Under the pieces are notes generated by a model. The model had not been told where the DNA came from and made no database searches. It saw only the letters and a list, made by a program, of their open reading frames with translations. From the NCBI RefSeq assembly GCF_003851685.1, contig NZ_CP027727.1:496001-560000 (forward strand): 64,000 bases of DNA, given 5' to 3'. Shown here in pieces: positions 12,258 to 19,332 of the stretch (position 1 is the first letter of the stretch; each line of letters starts with the position of its first letter). This DNA is from Pseudomonas sp. R5-89-07 (GTDB lineage Bacteria > Pseudomonadota > Gammaproteobacteria > Pseudomonadales > Pseudomonadaceae). The position numbers and the translations under genes were made by a program.

Positions 12258-12644
12258 ATGGCACTTCTCTATCAGCCCAAGGAGGGCAGCGTGTTGATTT
12301 GTGATTTTCGTGGGTATGAGGTTCCGGAAATCACCAAGGTTCGGCCCGTTATTGTGGTACGCAAACATCGGACCAATAGATTGCTAGTCACGGTGGTACC
12401 GCTAAGCACTACGGCTCCACAGCAGGTGTTGGAGCATCATTTGCAGCTTGATAGTCACCTTCAAGGGGCAAGTCCGACGTGCTGGGCTAAATGCGACATT
12501 GTCGCGACAGTGAGCTTGGGCCGATTGGATCGAATAAAAAGTAAAGATCGTCATGGCAAACGAACTTACAAAATTGCAGAGCTTACCCATGACCAGTTTG
12601 TGGCGATAAAAGCGGCGGTGCGCGGTGCGCTCGGCTTGCGATAA
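12258..12644 (+). CDS. MazF/PemK-family toxin-like protein, solitary
   Basis: 128 residues. The N-terminal EGSVLICDFRGY, the KVRPVIVVRK turn and the LLVTVVPLSTT strand match the PemK/MazF fold (ribosome-independent mRNA endonucleases). No antitoxin ORF fits in the 87 bases upstream or just downstream, so it is orphaned or has a different partner. Base composition is lower in GC than the neighbours, consistent with acquisition. Another ATG four bases upstream is out of frame. Toxicity is not established from sequence. Confidence 0.72.
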   Translation: MALLYQPKEGSVLICDFRGYEVPEITKVRPVIVVRKHRTNRLLVTVVPLSTTAPQQVLEHHLQLDSHLQGASPTCWAKCDIVATVSLGRLDRIKSKDRHGKRTYKIAELTHDQFVAIKAAVRGALGLR

Positions 12645-12699
12645 AGCAGCATCTGGATGGGCGGCGTTTTGCCACTGATTGCAGGCAACCTGTTTTCAG

Positions 12700-12845
12700 G
12701 CATACTGGCCGAGTTCCCGAAAAGGGGCTTGTGAGACTCTGAGGATCCTGGGCAACCAGCCATCGCAGAGCCAGGCAGGAAGCGGCGATGACAAGCCAAC
12801 CTGTTTGTGAAGAGGGCGCCGAAAGGCGCCCTTTGTCGTTTTTGG
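12700..12845 (+). ncRNA. Candidate structured small RNA or 3' UTR, unclassified
   Basis: No ORF is supported here, yet the segment folds strongly. GGCTTGT (12726-12732) pairs with ACAAGCC (12791-12797). Inside are a GNRA hairpin CTGG-GCAA-CCAG (12748-12759) and CATCGC (12761-12766) paired with GCGATG (12785-12790), i.e. a three-way junction. It ends with GGGCGCC-GAAA-GGCGCCC (about 12814-12831) followed by TTTGTCGTTTTT, a good plus-strand terminator. The terminator could instead simply end the mazF-like transcript or act in reverse for the lipoprotein gene. Confidence 0.5.
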
Positions 12846-12846
12846 G

Positions 12847-13242
12847 TTACTGCATGCCCGCCGAGCGCAACCCCGCCATGATGTCGCGATCCAGCATGCT
12901 CACCCAACGGTTGTAGTTGCGATGGATCTTGCCGTCCTTGTAGCCCAGATCGCGGCTGTCGCGGTAGGTGATGGCGTAGCTGTTGCGGGTGTAGCGGATA
13001 TCGATGGCCGCATAGAACTGGTTGCGCACGGTGATCTCGGCCTGTATCAGTTGCGGGCTCAGGCGTTGTACCGTCCACTCGCGTTTTTGCAGGGCGGCGA
13101 CGATCACCTGTTTCATTTTTTCTTCGCTGACCTGGGTCGTGGCCGGCAGTTCGTGCTGGGTGTTAAGTACCGGTTTGTTGGTGCAACCGGCGGTGGTCAG
13201 CAGGGCCAGTGTGATCAGGGTGGCGCGTAGCAGGGAAGACAT
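12847..13242 (-). CDS. Small conserved lipoprotein, last gene of the APE operon
   Basis: 131 residues. Signal peptide with a lipobox (LLTTAGC, Cys20) predicts a lipid-anchored periplasmic protein. The mature part has no family I can name with certainty; small lipoproteins of this type (RDLGYKDGKIHRNYNRW) commonly end APE clusters. GGAG precedes the ATG, and only 27 bases separate it from the upstream ketosynthase, so it is probably co-transcribed. A role in envelope delivery of the pigment is inference. Confidence 0.75.
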   Translation of the reverse strand: MSSLLRATLITLALLTTAGCTNKPVLNTQHELPATTQVSEEKMKQVIVAALQKREWTVQRLSPQLIQAEITVRNQFYAAIDIRYTRNSYAITYRDSRDLGYKDGKIHRNYNRWVSMLDRDIMAGLRSAGMQ

Positions 13243-13269
13243 TCCGTTTTCTCCAGTCGATTAAAAAAG

Positions 13270-14496
13270 TCAGGACCAGCGGCGGAAGATCAACGAAGTG
13301 TTGACGCCGCCAAAGGCGAAATTGTTGTTCATCACGTAGTCGTGGTGCATCTGGCGAAAGCCACCTTGCAGGTAATCCAGCTCGCCGCATTGCGGGTCGA
13401 CGGCGTCCAGGTTGAAGGTGTGCACGTACTGGTCGCGGTTCATCATCTCGATGCTGAACCAAGACTCCAGCGCCCCGCACGCGCCCAGGGTGTGACCAAG
13501 GAAGCTCTTCTGCGAACTGATGGGCATGCGAGGGCCGAACAGGCTGCTGGTGGCCAGGGTTTCGGCGATGTCGCCCTGGTCGGTGGCGGTGCCGTGGCCG
13601 TTCACGTAGCCGATGGCGGACGGCTCAAGCCCGGCATCTTCCAGGGCCAGTTCCATGGCGCGGCGCATGGTTTTCTGTTCCGGGCGAGTGGTGTGCTGGC
13701 CGTCGGCGTTGCTGCCAAAGCCGACCAGTTCGGCATGAATATGTGCGCCTCGCGCCAACGCGTGTTCCAGCTCTTCCAGCACCAGCATGCCGCCGCCTTC
13801 ACCGATCACCAGCCCATCGCGGCCGCTGTCGTAGGGGCGCGGGCTGGTTTGGGGTGCGTCGTTTTTCAGGCTGGTGGCGTAGAGCGCGTCGAACACCATC
13901 GCCTCGGTGGGGCACAGCTCTTCGGCGCCTCCGGCCAGCATCAAGGGCAGGCGGCCGAACTTGATTGCCTCGTAGGCATAACCGATGCCCTGGCTGCCGC
14001 TGGTACACGCGCTGGAGGTGGGGATCAAACGGCCGGTGAGGCCGAAAAAGATGCTGATATTCGCCGCCGTCGTGTGCGGCATCATGCGCACATAAGAGTT
14101 GGCGTTAAGCCCCTCGGCCACCGAGTTCAGCAGCATATTGCCGAACGCCTTGATCTCATCGGTGCTGCCGGTGGACGAACCGCACGCCACCCCCATGCGC
14201 CCGTCTTTGATTGAATCGTCGCCGAGCAAGCCCGCGTCCTGCAACGCTTGCTCCGCTGCCCACACTGCCAGGCGCGAAACGCGGCCCATGCTGCGCAGTT
14301 GCTTGCGCGTCCAGTGCGCAGGCACGACGAAATCGTCAATCGGCCCAGCCAGGCGCGTGTTCAATTCGGTGAAACGGTCCCACTCGTCCATACGCCGGAT
14401 GCCGCTGCGGTTGGCGCGAAAGTTGGCTGCGATGGTGTCCCAATCGCTGCCCAGGGAGGTCATGCCGGCCATGCCGGTGACGACGACGCGCTTCAT
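13270..14496 (-). CDS. apeR: Beta-ketoacyl-ACP synthase, aryl polyene type (ApeR-like)
   Basis: 408 residues, FabF fold. The Cys-His-His triad is intact: C164 in SSACTSGS, H301 in NGHGTATD and H335 in LGHTLGAC, so it should catalyse decarboxylative condensation. The ATG at 14496 overlaps the preceding ketoreductase stop (TGATG); a GTG two codons earlier is an alternative. Position last among the fab-like genes, directly after the ketoreductase, matches ApeR in described ape clusters; the letter is assigned by that gene order. Two ketosynthases plus a chain-length-factor-like protein are characteristic of the APE type II PKS. Confidence 0.85.
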   Translation of the reverse strand: MKRVVVTGMAGMTSLGSDWDTIAANFRANRSGIRRMDEWDRFTELNTRLAGPIDDFVVPAHWTRKQLRSMGRVSRLAVWAAEQALQDAGLLGDDSIKDGRMGVACGSSTGSTDEIKAFGNMLLNSVAEGLNANSYVRMMPHTTAANISIFFGLTGRLIPTSSACTSGSQGIGYAYEAIKFGRLPLMLAGGAEELCPTEAMVFDALYATSLKNDAPQTSPRPYDSGRDGLVIGEGGGMLVLEELEHALARGAHIHAELVGFGSNADGQHTTRPEQKTMRRAMELALEDAGLEPSAIGYVNGHGTATDQGDIAETLATSSLFGPRMPISSQKSFLGHTLGACGALESWFSIEMMNRDQYVHTFNLDAVDPQCGELDYLQGGFRQMHHDYVMNNNFAFGGVNTSLIFRRWS

Positions 14497-15224
14497 CAGC
14501 ACAAGCCCCCGTTTACGGCCAACACCTGGCGCGTGATATAGCCGGCTTCGGCCGACATCAGGAAGTTCACCGCCCCGGCGACTTCCTCCGGAGTGCCCAT
14601 GCGTTGCGCCGGGATCATCTTCATCAGTTCTTCCACCGGTACGTTTTCATCCAGCATCGCGGTGTCGATCAAGCCCGGTGCCACACAGTTGACGGTGATC
14701 TTGCGCTTACCCAGCTCGATAGCCAGTGCCTTGGCTGCGCCGATCAGGCCCGCCTTGGAGGCGCTGTAGTTGACCTGCCCACGGTTGCCGATCAGCCCGG
14801 AGACCGAGGTGATGCACACGATGCGCCCGGCGGCACGCCGACGAATCATCGGCATCATCACCGGGTGCAGCACGTTGTAGAAACCGTCGAGGTTGGTGCG
14901 CATCACCACGTCCCAGTCGTCTTCCGACAGGGCCGGGAAGGCGCCGTCGCGGGTCAGGCCGGCATTGAGCACCACACCGTAATAAGCGCCATATTGTTCA
15001 ACGTCGGCTTCCAGGATCTGCTTGCACGCCGCGCGATCGGCTACGTCGAATTGCAGCACCCGCGCCTGGCGGCCCAGGGCTTGGATCTCGACTTGTACCG
15101 CGCAGGCTTCGGCACGACCACTGCGGCAATGCAGCACGATGTCATGCCCGGCCTGGGCCAGGCGCAGGGCAATGGCGCGGCCGATGCCACGGCTGGAGCC
15201 GGTGACCAGTACGGATTCAGTCAT
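14496..15224 (-). CDS. apeQ: 3-oxoacyl-ACP reductase, SDR family (ApeQ-like)
   Basis: 242 residues. Classical SDR with the NADPH motif TGSSRGIG near the N-terminus, LNAGL around 86-90 and the catalytic S140, Y153 and K157 (VNYSASKAG). It reduces the beta-keto group after each condensation in polyene assembly. Start overlaps the dehydratase stop by four bases (ATGA). FabG-like enzymes occur widely, but placement between a hot-dog dehydratase and a ketosynthase in this operon identifies it as the APE ketoreductase. Confidence 0.9.
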   Translation of the reverse strand: MTESVLVTGSSRGIGRAIALRLAQAGHDIVLHCRSGRAEACAVQVEIQALGRQARVLQFDVADRAACKQILEADVEQYGAYYGVVLNAGLTRDGAFPALSEDDWDVVMRTNLDGFYNVLHPVMMPMIRRRAAGRIVCITSVSGLIGNRGQVNYSASKAGLIGAAKALAIELGKRKITVNCVAPGLIDTAMLDENVPVEELMKMIPAQRMGTPEEVAGAVNFLMSAEAGYITRQVLAVNGGLC

Positions 15225-15682
15225 GGCGTTTCGTCCTTCGATTCATCTAAATAGTTGGCCGCCTGGGGCGGTCGAAATACGTTCAAGCGTGCGCTGGCCT
15301 GGATCCCGTCGCCGGTAAGGTGGCACTCGAACACCCCCATGCCATTGTCGTCTTCCAGGGAGCGCAGGCCGTGGATGTTCAATTCAGTGCCTGCGGGAAA
15401 GTGCTCCACGTTGCACTCGAATTTACGCGTGCCCAGCAGGAAACCCAGTTCCACCGACCGGCCTTGCTGGCGCGCGCGGCAACCGGCATAGGCGGCCACG
15501 CTTTGCGCCATCAACTCGATACCGACCCACGCCGGCAGGCTGCCGTCAGCCCGGCTGAACAGGCCGCCGGGCTTGACGGTGAGGCGGGTGTGCACCTGTT
15601 CTTCATCGAACGACAGCACTTGGTCGATCAGAATCATGTCGCCCGCGTGGGGCAGCAGTTCGGCGAGTGGCCAATCGATCAT
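15221..15682 (-). CDS. apeP: Hot-dog fold 3-hydroxyacyl-ACP dehydratase (ApeP-like)
   Basis: 153 residues. The N-terminus MIDWPLAELLPHAGDMILID and the helix WVGIELMAQSVAAYAG match the ApeP/FabZ-related dehydratase family. In characterised APE systems ApeP acts together with ApeI to dehydrate hydroxyacyl-ACP into conjugated enoyl units; here the ApeI-like domain is fused to the acyl-activating enzyme at 26083-27753. Start is the ATG overlapping the upstream ketosynthase stop; a longer open frame upstream is only overlap with that gene. Confidence 0.87.
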   Translation of the reverse strand: MIDWPLAELLPHAGDMILIDQVLSFDEEQVHTRLTVKPGGLFSRADGSLPAWVGIELMAQSVAAYAGCRARQQGRSVELGFLLGTRKFECNVEHFPAGTELNIHGLRSLEDDNGMGVFECHLTGDGIQASARLNVFRPPQAANYLDESKDETP

Positions 15683-16845
15683 GGGGCCTCTCCAATAATC
15701 AGGCTGACGTTGTTGCCGCCGAAGGCAAACGAGTTGCTCATCAGGCAGGGTTTGTTCAAGGTGTCGCCCGTGCGCGCCCATTGCAGCGCGGGCAGCGCCG
15801 GGTCCGCGTGGCCGTCCCACACGTGGGGCGGGACCAGGCCATGGGTCAGGCTCAACCAGCAGAATGCCGCTTCCAATGCGCCTGCCGCGCCGAGGGTGTG
15901 GCCGCTCATTGGCTTGGTCGACGAACAGGCCACACCGCTCGGGAACAGGCTGGCGACGGCCAGGCTTTCCATGGCGTCGTTGTGTTGGGTGGCGGTGCCG
16001 TGCAGGTTCAGGTAACCGATGTGTTCAGGCGCCAGTTTCGCGCTGGCCAGGGCCTTGCGCATGGCTTGCAGCGCCCCTTTGCCGGTGGGCTCGGGCGCGG
16101 AGATATGGTGCGCATCGCAACTGGCGCCGCTGCCCAGCAGGGCGACCGGTGCCGCCTCGCGGCTCATCACGAACAACACGGCCGCTTCGCCGATATTGAT
16201 GCCGTTGCGGTTCACCGAGAACGGATTGCAGCGCTCGGCAGACACTGCTTCCAGTGCGGTAAACCCGTTCAGCGTCAGCCTGCATAAGCTGTCGACGCCA
16301 CCGCAGATCACCGCATCGCACACGCCCAGGTCGAGCAGGCGCTGGGCACTCATCAAGGCGCGGGCGCTGGAGGTGCAGGCGGTGGAGATTACATAGGCCG
16401 GGCCGCTCAACTGCAGCCAGTCGGCGAGGAAATTCGCCGGGGCGCTGAGTTCCTGCTGCTGGTAGTCGTAGTCGCCAGGAAACGTGTTGTCGCGCAGGTA
16501 GTGGGCAATGCCGCGACTGGCTTCGTCGATGCCCGAGGTGCTGGTGCCCAGTACCACGCCCACCCGTGAGGCGCCGTAGGTGTGGATGGCCTGGCGGATT
16601 TGCGCTTCGATCTGCAACGCGGCTTCCAACAGCAGCTGGTTGTTGCGGCTGCTCTGCGAGCCCAGTTGCACGGGAATGGCCGCCAGTTCGCCGCGCACGG
16701 CCGCCACCGGCACCATACGTTCCGGCACCCAGCCGCTCTCGGCGCGCATGCCGGAGCAGTCACCGGCAAACAGGCTGCGGCTGACCTCGGCCTGGCCGCG
16801 GCCGAGGGCGCAGATCACGCCGAGGGCATTGAGGTAGGCGCTCAT
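15679..16845 (-). CDS. apeO: Beta-ketoacyl-ACP synthase, aryl polyene type (ApeO-like)
   Basis: 388 residues with full KS triad: C157 (STACTSS), H282 (NLHGTATQ) and H316 (SGHTLGA). In published APE systems ApeO forms a heterodimer with the chain-length-factor-like ApeC to elongate the aryl-primed chain; ApeC here is at 29591-30310. Start ATG overlaps the preceding lipoprotein stop by four bases. It is clearly diverged from housekeeping FabF/FabB, with a shorter N-terminal region. Confidence 0.87.
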   Translation of the reverse strand: MSAYLNALGVICALGRGQAEVSRSLFAGDCSGMRAESGWVPERMVPVAAVRGELAAIPVQLGSQSSRNNQLLLEAALQIEAQIRQAIHTYGASRVGVVLGTSTSGIDEASRGIAHYLRDNTFPGDYDYQQQELSAPANFLADWLQLSGPAYVISTACTSSARALMSAQRLLDLGVCDAVICGGVDSLCRLTLNGFTALEAVSAERCNPFSVNRNGINIGEAAVLFVMSREAAPVALLGSGASCDAHHISAPEPTGKGALQAMRKALASAKLAPEHIGYLNLHGTATQHNDAMESLAVASLFPSGVACSSTKPMSGHTLGAAGALEAAFCWLSLTHGLVPPHVWDGHADPALPALQWARTGDTLNKPCLMSNSFAFGGNNVSLIIGEAP

Positions 16846-17324
16846 TTGCCGGCCCCCAGCGGGGTAATGCGATAGCTCAACGGTTGGCCCGCCATGTTCA
16901 CGCTGAACACCTCTGAGGACTGATAGACGATTTGCCAATGGCCCGGCAATGTTCGCGTGAGGTCCATGGCCTGGGCCGAAGGATACAGCGCGCGCACGTC
17001 ATCCGCCGAGGCCAGGGCAAACAGCAGCGCCGCGAACAGTTCTCGCGCCTGGGGGTTGGGCGGCAGCAAGCCATCGGCCTGCCACTGCCCGTCGATCAGC
17101 TTCTGTCGGGCCTGGGGAATGCCCAGCGGGTCCATCATCGACCAGCGAATCGCCGCCCCTTCACGCTGGATCACTAACAGCCAGTCCTGGCTACGCTTGC
17201 CCTCCAGGCGCTGCACATGCAATTGCATCGGCAAGGCCAGGGCCGGGATTTTTTCCGGCAGTGGCGCCTGGCTGGCGCATGCGCCGAGCAACAACAGGCA
17301 ACCGATCAACAACCAGCGGATCAT
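16842..17324 (-). CDS. DUF3261-type lipoprotein of APE cluster (ApeN-like position)
   Basis: 160 residues. Very short signal peptide ending in a lipobox (LLLGACAS, Cys at about 15), then a beta-rich domain of the DUF3261 type found in APE clusters and likely related to LolB-like outer-membrane lipoproteins. It probably accepts or inserts the lipid-linked pigment at the outer membrane, working with the LolA-like protein at 21635. Start ATG overlaps the methyltransferase stop (ATGA). The outer-membrane role is inference. Confidence 0.78.
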   Translation of the reverse strand: MIRWLLIGCLLLLGACASQAPLPEKIPALALPMQLHVQRLEGKRSQDWLLVIQREGAAIRWSMMDPLGIPQARQKLIDGQWQADGLLPPNPQARELFAALLFALASADDVRALYPSAQAMDLTRTLPGHWQIVYQSSEVFSVNMAGQPLSYRITPLGAGK

Positions 17325-18055
17325 AAGCTCGTGCTCTCCAGCGGCTTGCGCGCCACGCAGTTGACCAGGGTTTCCTCGCGCTCGCCCACCGGTGGCGCCT
17401 TGCGCAGGCCCCAGCGTTCGAGCAGGCCAAAATCGCTGGAACGGCTCCACCACAGATAGGGGTACGAGACGTTCCCCGCGCCGAATTCAAAGCCCTGCTC
17501 GCGCAGCATGTCGAGGTATTCCTCGGCGCTTTTTTGCACGTGCATCGGATGACGGAACAGCCAGCGAATCACCCATGTGTCGATATAGGCTTCGGTGGAT
17601 TCGGCAAACAGCAAGTAGCCGCCCGGCTTGAGTACTCGGTAAAACTCTTTGAGTGCGCGATGCTGCTCGACCAAGTGGTGAAAGGTCTGGTGGCAAAACA
17701 CGATATCGACGCTGGCGTCGGCGACGTCGAGGGTGGCGCAGTCGCTGCCGATCAGCTCCACCGCCAGGCCCTGCCGAGCAGCTTCTTCGCGGCTCAGCGC
17801 CAGGCTGTGGGGGTCGGCATCCAGGCCGATCAGGCGCGAGGGCGCAAAGACCTGCTGCAGCAACTTGAACGATTTGCCCTGGCCGCAGCCGGCGTCGAGC
17901 AATACCGGCGCGGCCGGCAGCGGTTCGCTGAACAGGCTGCGCAGGTCATTGATCGCCACGCGCAACACATGGTGCTGCCAGGTGTGGCTGCGCAGGAACC
18001 AGAAGCCGAACCGGGTTTCTTCGACGTAGTTTTTACTCAGGTATTGACTGCTCAT
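17321..18055 (-). CDS. SAM-dependent methyltransferase (class I)
   Basis: 244 residues. Motif I LLDAGCGQGKSFKLL (about residues 52-66) binds S-adenosylmethionine, and the hydrophobic post-motif region VDIVFCHQTFHHLVE is typical of small-molecule methyltransferases. Described APE pigments carry a methyl group on the aromatic head, so C-methylation of the aryl ring or O-methylation is a reasonable role. Overlaps the flavoprotein gene by four bases, hence translationally coupled. Confidence 0.82.
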   Translation of the reverse strand: MSSQYLSKNYVEETRFGFWFLRSHTWQHHVLRVAINDLRSLFSEPLPAAPVLLDAGCGQGKSFKLLQQVFAPSRLIGLDADPHSLALSREEAARQGLAVELIGSDCATLDVADASVDIVFCHQTFHHLVEQHRALKEFYRVLKPGGYLLFAESTEAYIDTWVIRWLFRHPMHVQKSAEEYLDMLREQGFEFGAGNVSYPYLWWSRSSDFGLLERWGLRKAPPVGEREETLVNCVARKPLESTSL

Positions 18056-19299
18056 GCCGTCTCACTTGCACAAAATTGCGACAACATCCGCAGGCGCCGC
18101 TTGGGCTCACTGACAAAGGGGTTGCGTTCATCCCAGGCGTAACCGGCCAGAATCGAACTGATCATGCGGCGAATCTCCGGCGAACTGCCGGCGTGGAAAA
18201 TCACATCCTGGAAGGTGCCGGCGTACCAGCCTTCGACGTAGCAGCGAAAGGTATCAACGCCGCGCTTCAACGGTTCGGCAAACTCGGTTTGCCAGTCCAC
18301 CGTTTCGCCTTGCAGTTGGCGATGCAACAAGCCTGCGGCCATGCTCGCCGAGCGCATGGCGATGGTCACGCCCGACGAAAACACCGGGTCGAGAAATTCC
18401 GCCGCGTTGCCCAGCAGCGCAAAGCCCGGGCCGTGCAAGGTTTTGACGTTGGCCGCATAGCCGCCGATGCTGCGCGCCGGGGTGTCCCAGACGGCATTTT
18501 GCAGCACGCCGGACAGGCTTGGGGTTTGCTCGATAAAACCGCGCAGGCAGGCGTCGAGGTCGTCGCCGTAGCCGTCGAAATGCTCCTTGGCCGCGACCAC
18601 GCCCACCGAGCAACGGCCGTTGCTGAACGGGATGGTCCAGAACCAGATATCGCGCTTCTCGGGATGGGTCGTCACCAGAATCTTGGTGCGGTCAAAGCCT
18701 GGGTGTTCGATGCGGTCTTCGACGTGGGTGAACACGGCCTGGCGCAGCGGGAAATTCGACGGTGCTTCAAGGTCCAACAGGCGCGACAGCACGCGGCCAT
18801 AGCCGCTGGCATCCAGCACGAACCTGGCCTTGAGGTGGTACTCGCTGCCATTCTTGCGGCGTACGTGCAGGTAGCGACACTCACCGGAAAAGTCCACGCC
18901 AACGATGCTTTCGCCGTAGCGAATTTCCACACCCTGCAACGCGGCCTGATCGGCCAGCAGCTTGTCGAACTCGGCGCGCTGCACCTGAAAGGTCGTCGGC
19001 TTGCCGTGGCTGAACGTGTCACCGAAATCGAACGCACTGTAGCGCTCGCCCCAGGCGAACGCGGCGCCGGTTTTCACTTGAAACCCGGCAGCCTGCACGG
19101 CGTCGAGCATGCCGGCTTCTTCGATGAAGTCGATGCAGTGCGACAGCAGGCTTTCGCCAATCGAGAAACGCGGAAAATGTTCGCGCTCGATTATCAATAC
19201 ATCATGCCCTTTACGCTTGAGCAGCGCGGCCGCGATGGCTCCGGAAGGCCCGGCACCGATCACCACCACCTGGCGACGTTCCATTTCAACTGTGGGCAC
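18052..19299 (-). CDS. Flavin-dependent oxidoreductase with halogenase signatures
   Basis: 415 residues. N-terminal FAD motif VVIGAGPSGAIAA, then SIGESLLSH, a lysine at K76 in FQVKTGAAF aligned by eye with the catalytic lysine of flavin halogenases, and WFWTIP (219-224), which fits the WxWxIP signature. The C-terminal GNAAEFLDPVFSSG stretch closes the flavin site. Members of this superfamily also include geranylgeranyl-reductase-like enzymes and inactive relatives, so halogenation of the aryl head is inference. GTG start follows AAGGAG by five bases. It sits between exporter and methyltransferase genes, so tailoring of the aryl group is the natural role. Confidence 0.75.
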   Translation of the reverse strand: MPTVEMERRQVVVIGAGPSGAIAAALLKRKGHDVLIIEREHFPRFSIGESLLSHCIDFIEEAGMLDAVQAAGFQVKTGAAFAWGERYSAFDFGDTFSHGKPTTFQVQRAEFDKLLADQAALQGVEIRYGESIVGVDFSGECRYLHVRRKNGSEYHLKARFVLDASGYGRVLSRLLDLEAPSNFPLRQAVFTHVEDRIEHPGFDRTKILVTTHPEKRDIWFWTIPFSNGRCSVGVVAAKEHFDGYGDDLDACLRGFIEQTPSLSGVLQNAVWDTPARSIGGYAANVKTLHGPGFALLGNAAEFLDPVFSSGVTIAMRSASMAAGLLHRQLQGETVDWQTEFAEPLKRGVDTFRCYVEGWYAGTFQDVIFHAGSSPEIRRMISSILAGYAWDERNPFVSEPKRRLRMLSQFCASETA

Positions 19300-19332
19300 A
19301 AAGGCTCCTTGCCATGTTGGCGATATTCACAT

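Noticed and set aside
12700..12845. The structured RNA as a c-di-GMP-I riboswitch (CGCAGAGCC resembles CGCAAAGCC) or hammerhead ribozyme (CTGAGGA fits CUGANGA)
   Set aside because: The remaining conserved elements of either class are missing, and no gene follows on that strand to be controlled.
18052..19299. The flavoprotein as a plain geranylgeranyl reductase
   Set aside because: Not excluded, but WFWTIP and K76 fit halogenases better, and the operon makes aryl polyenes, not isoprenoids.
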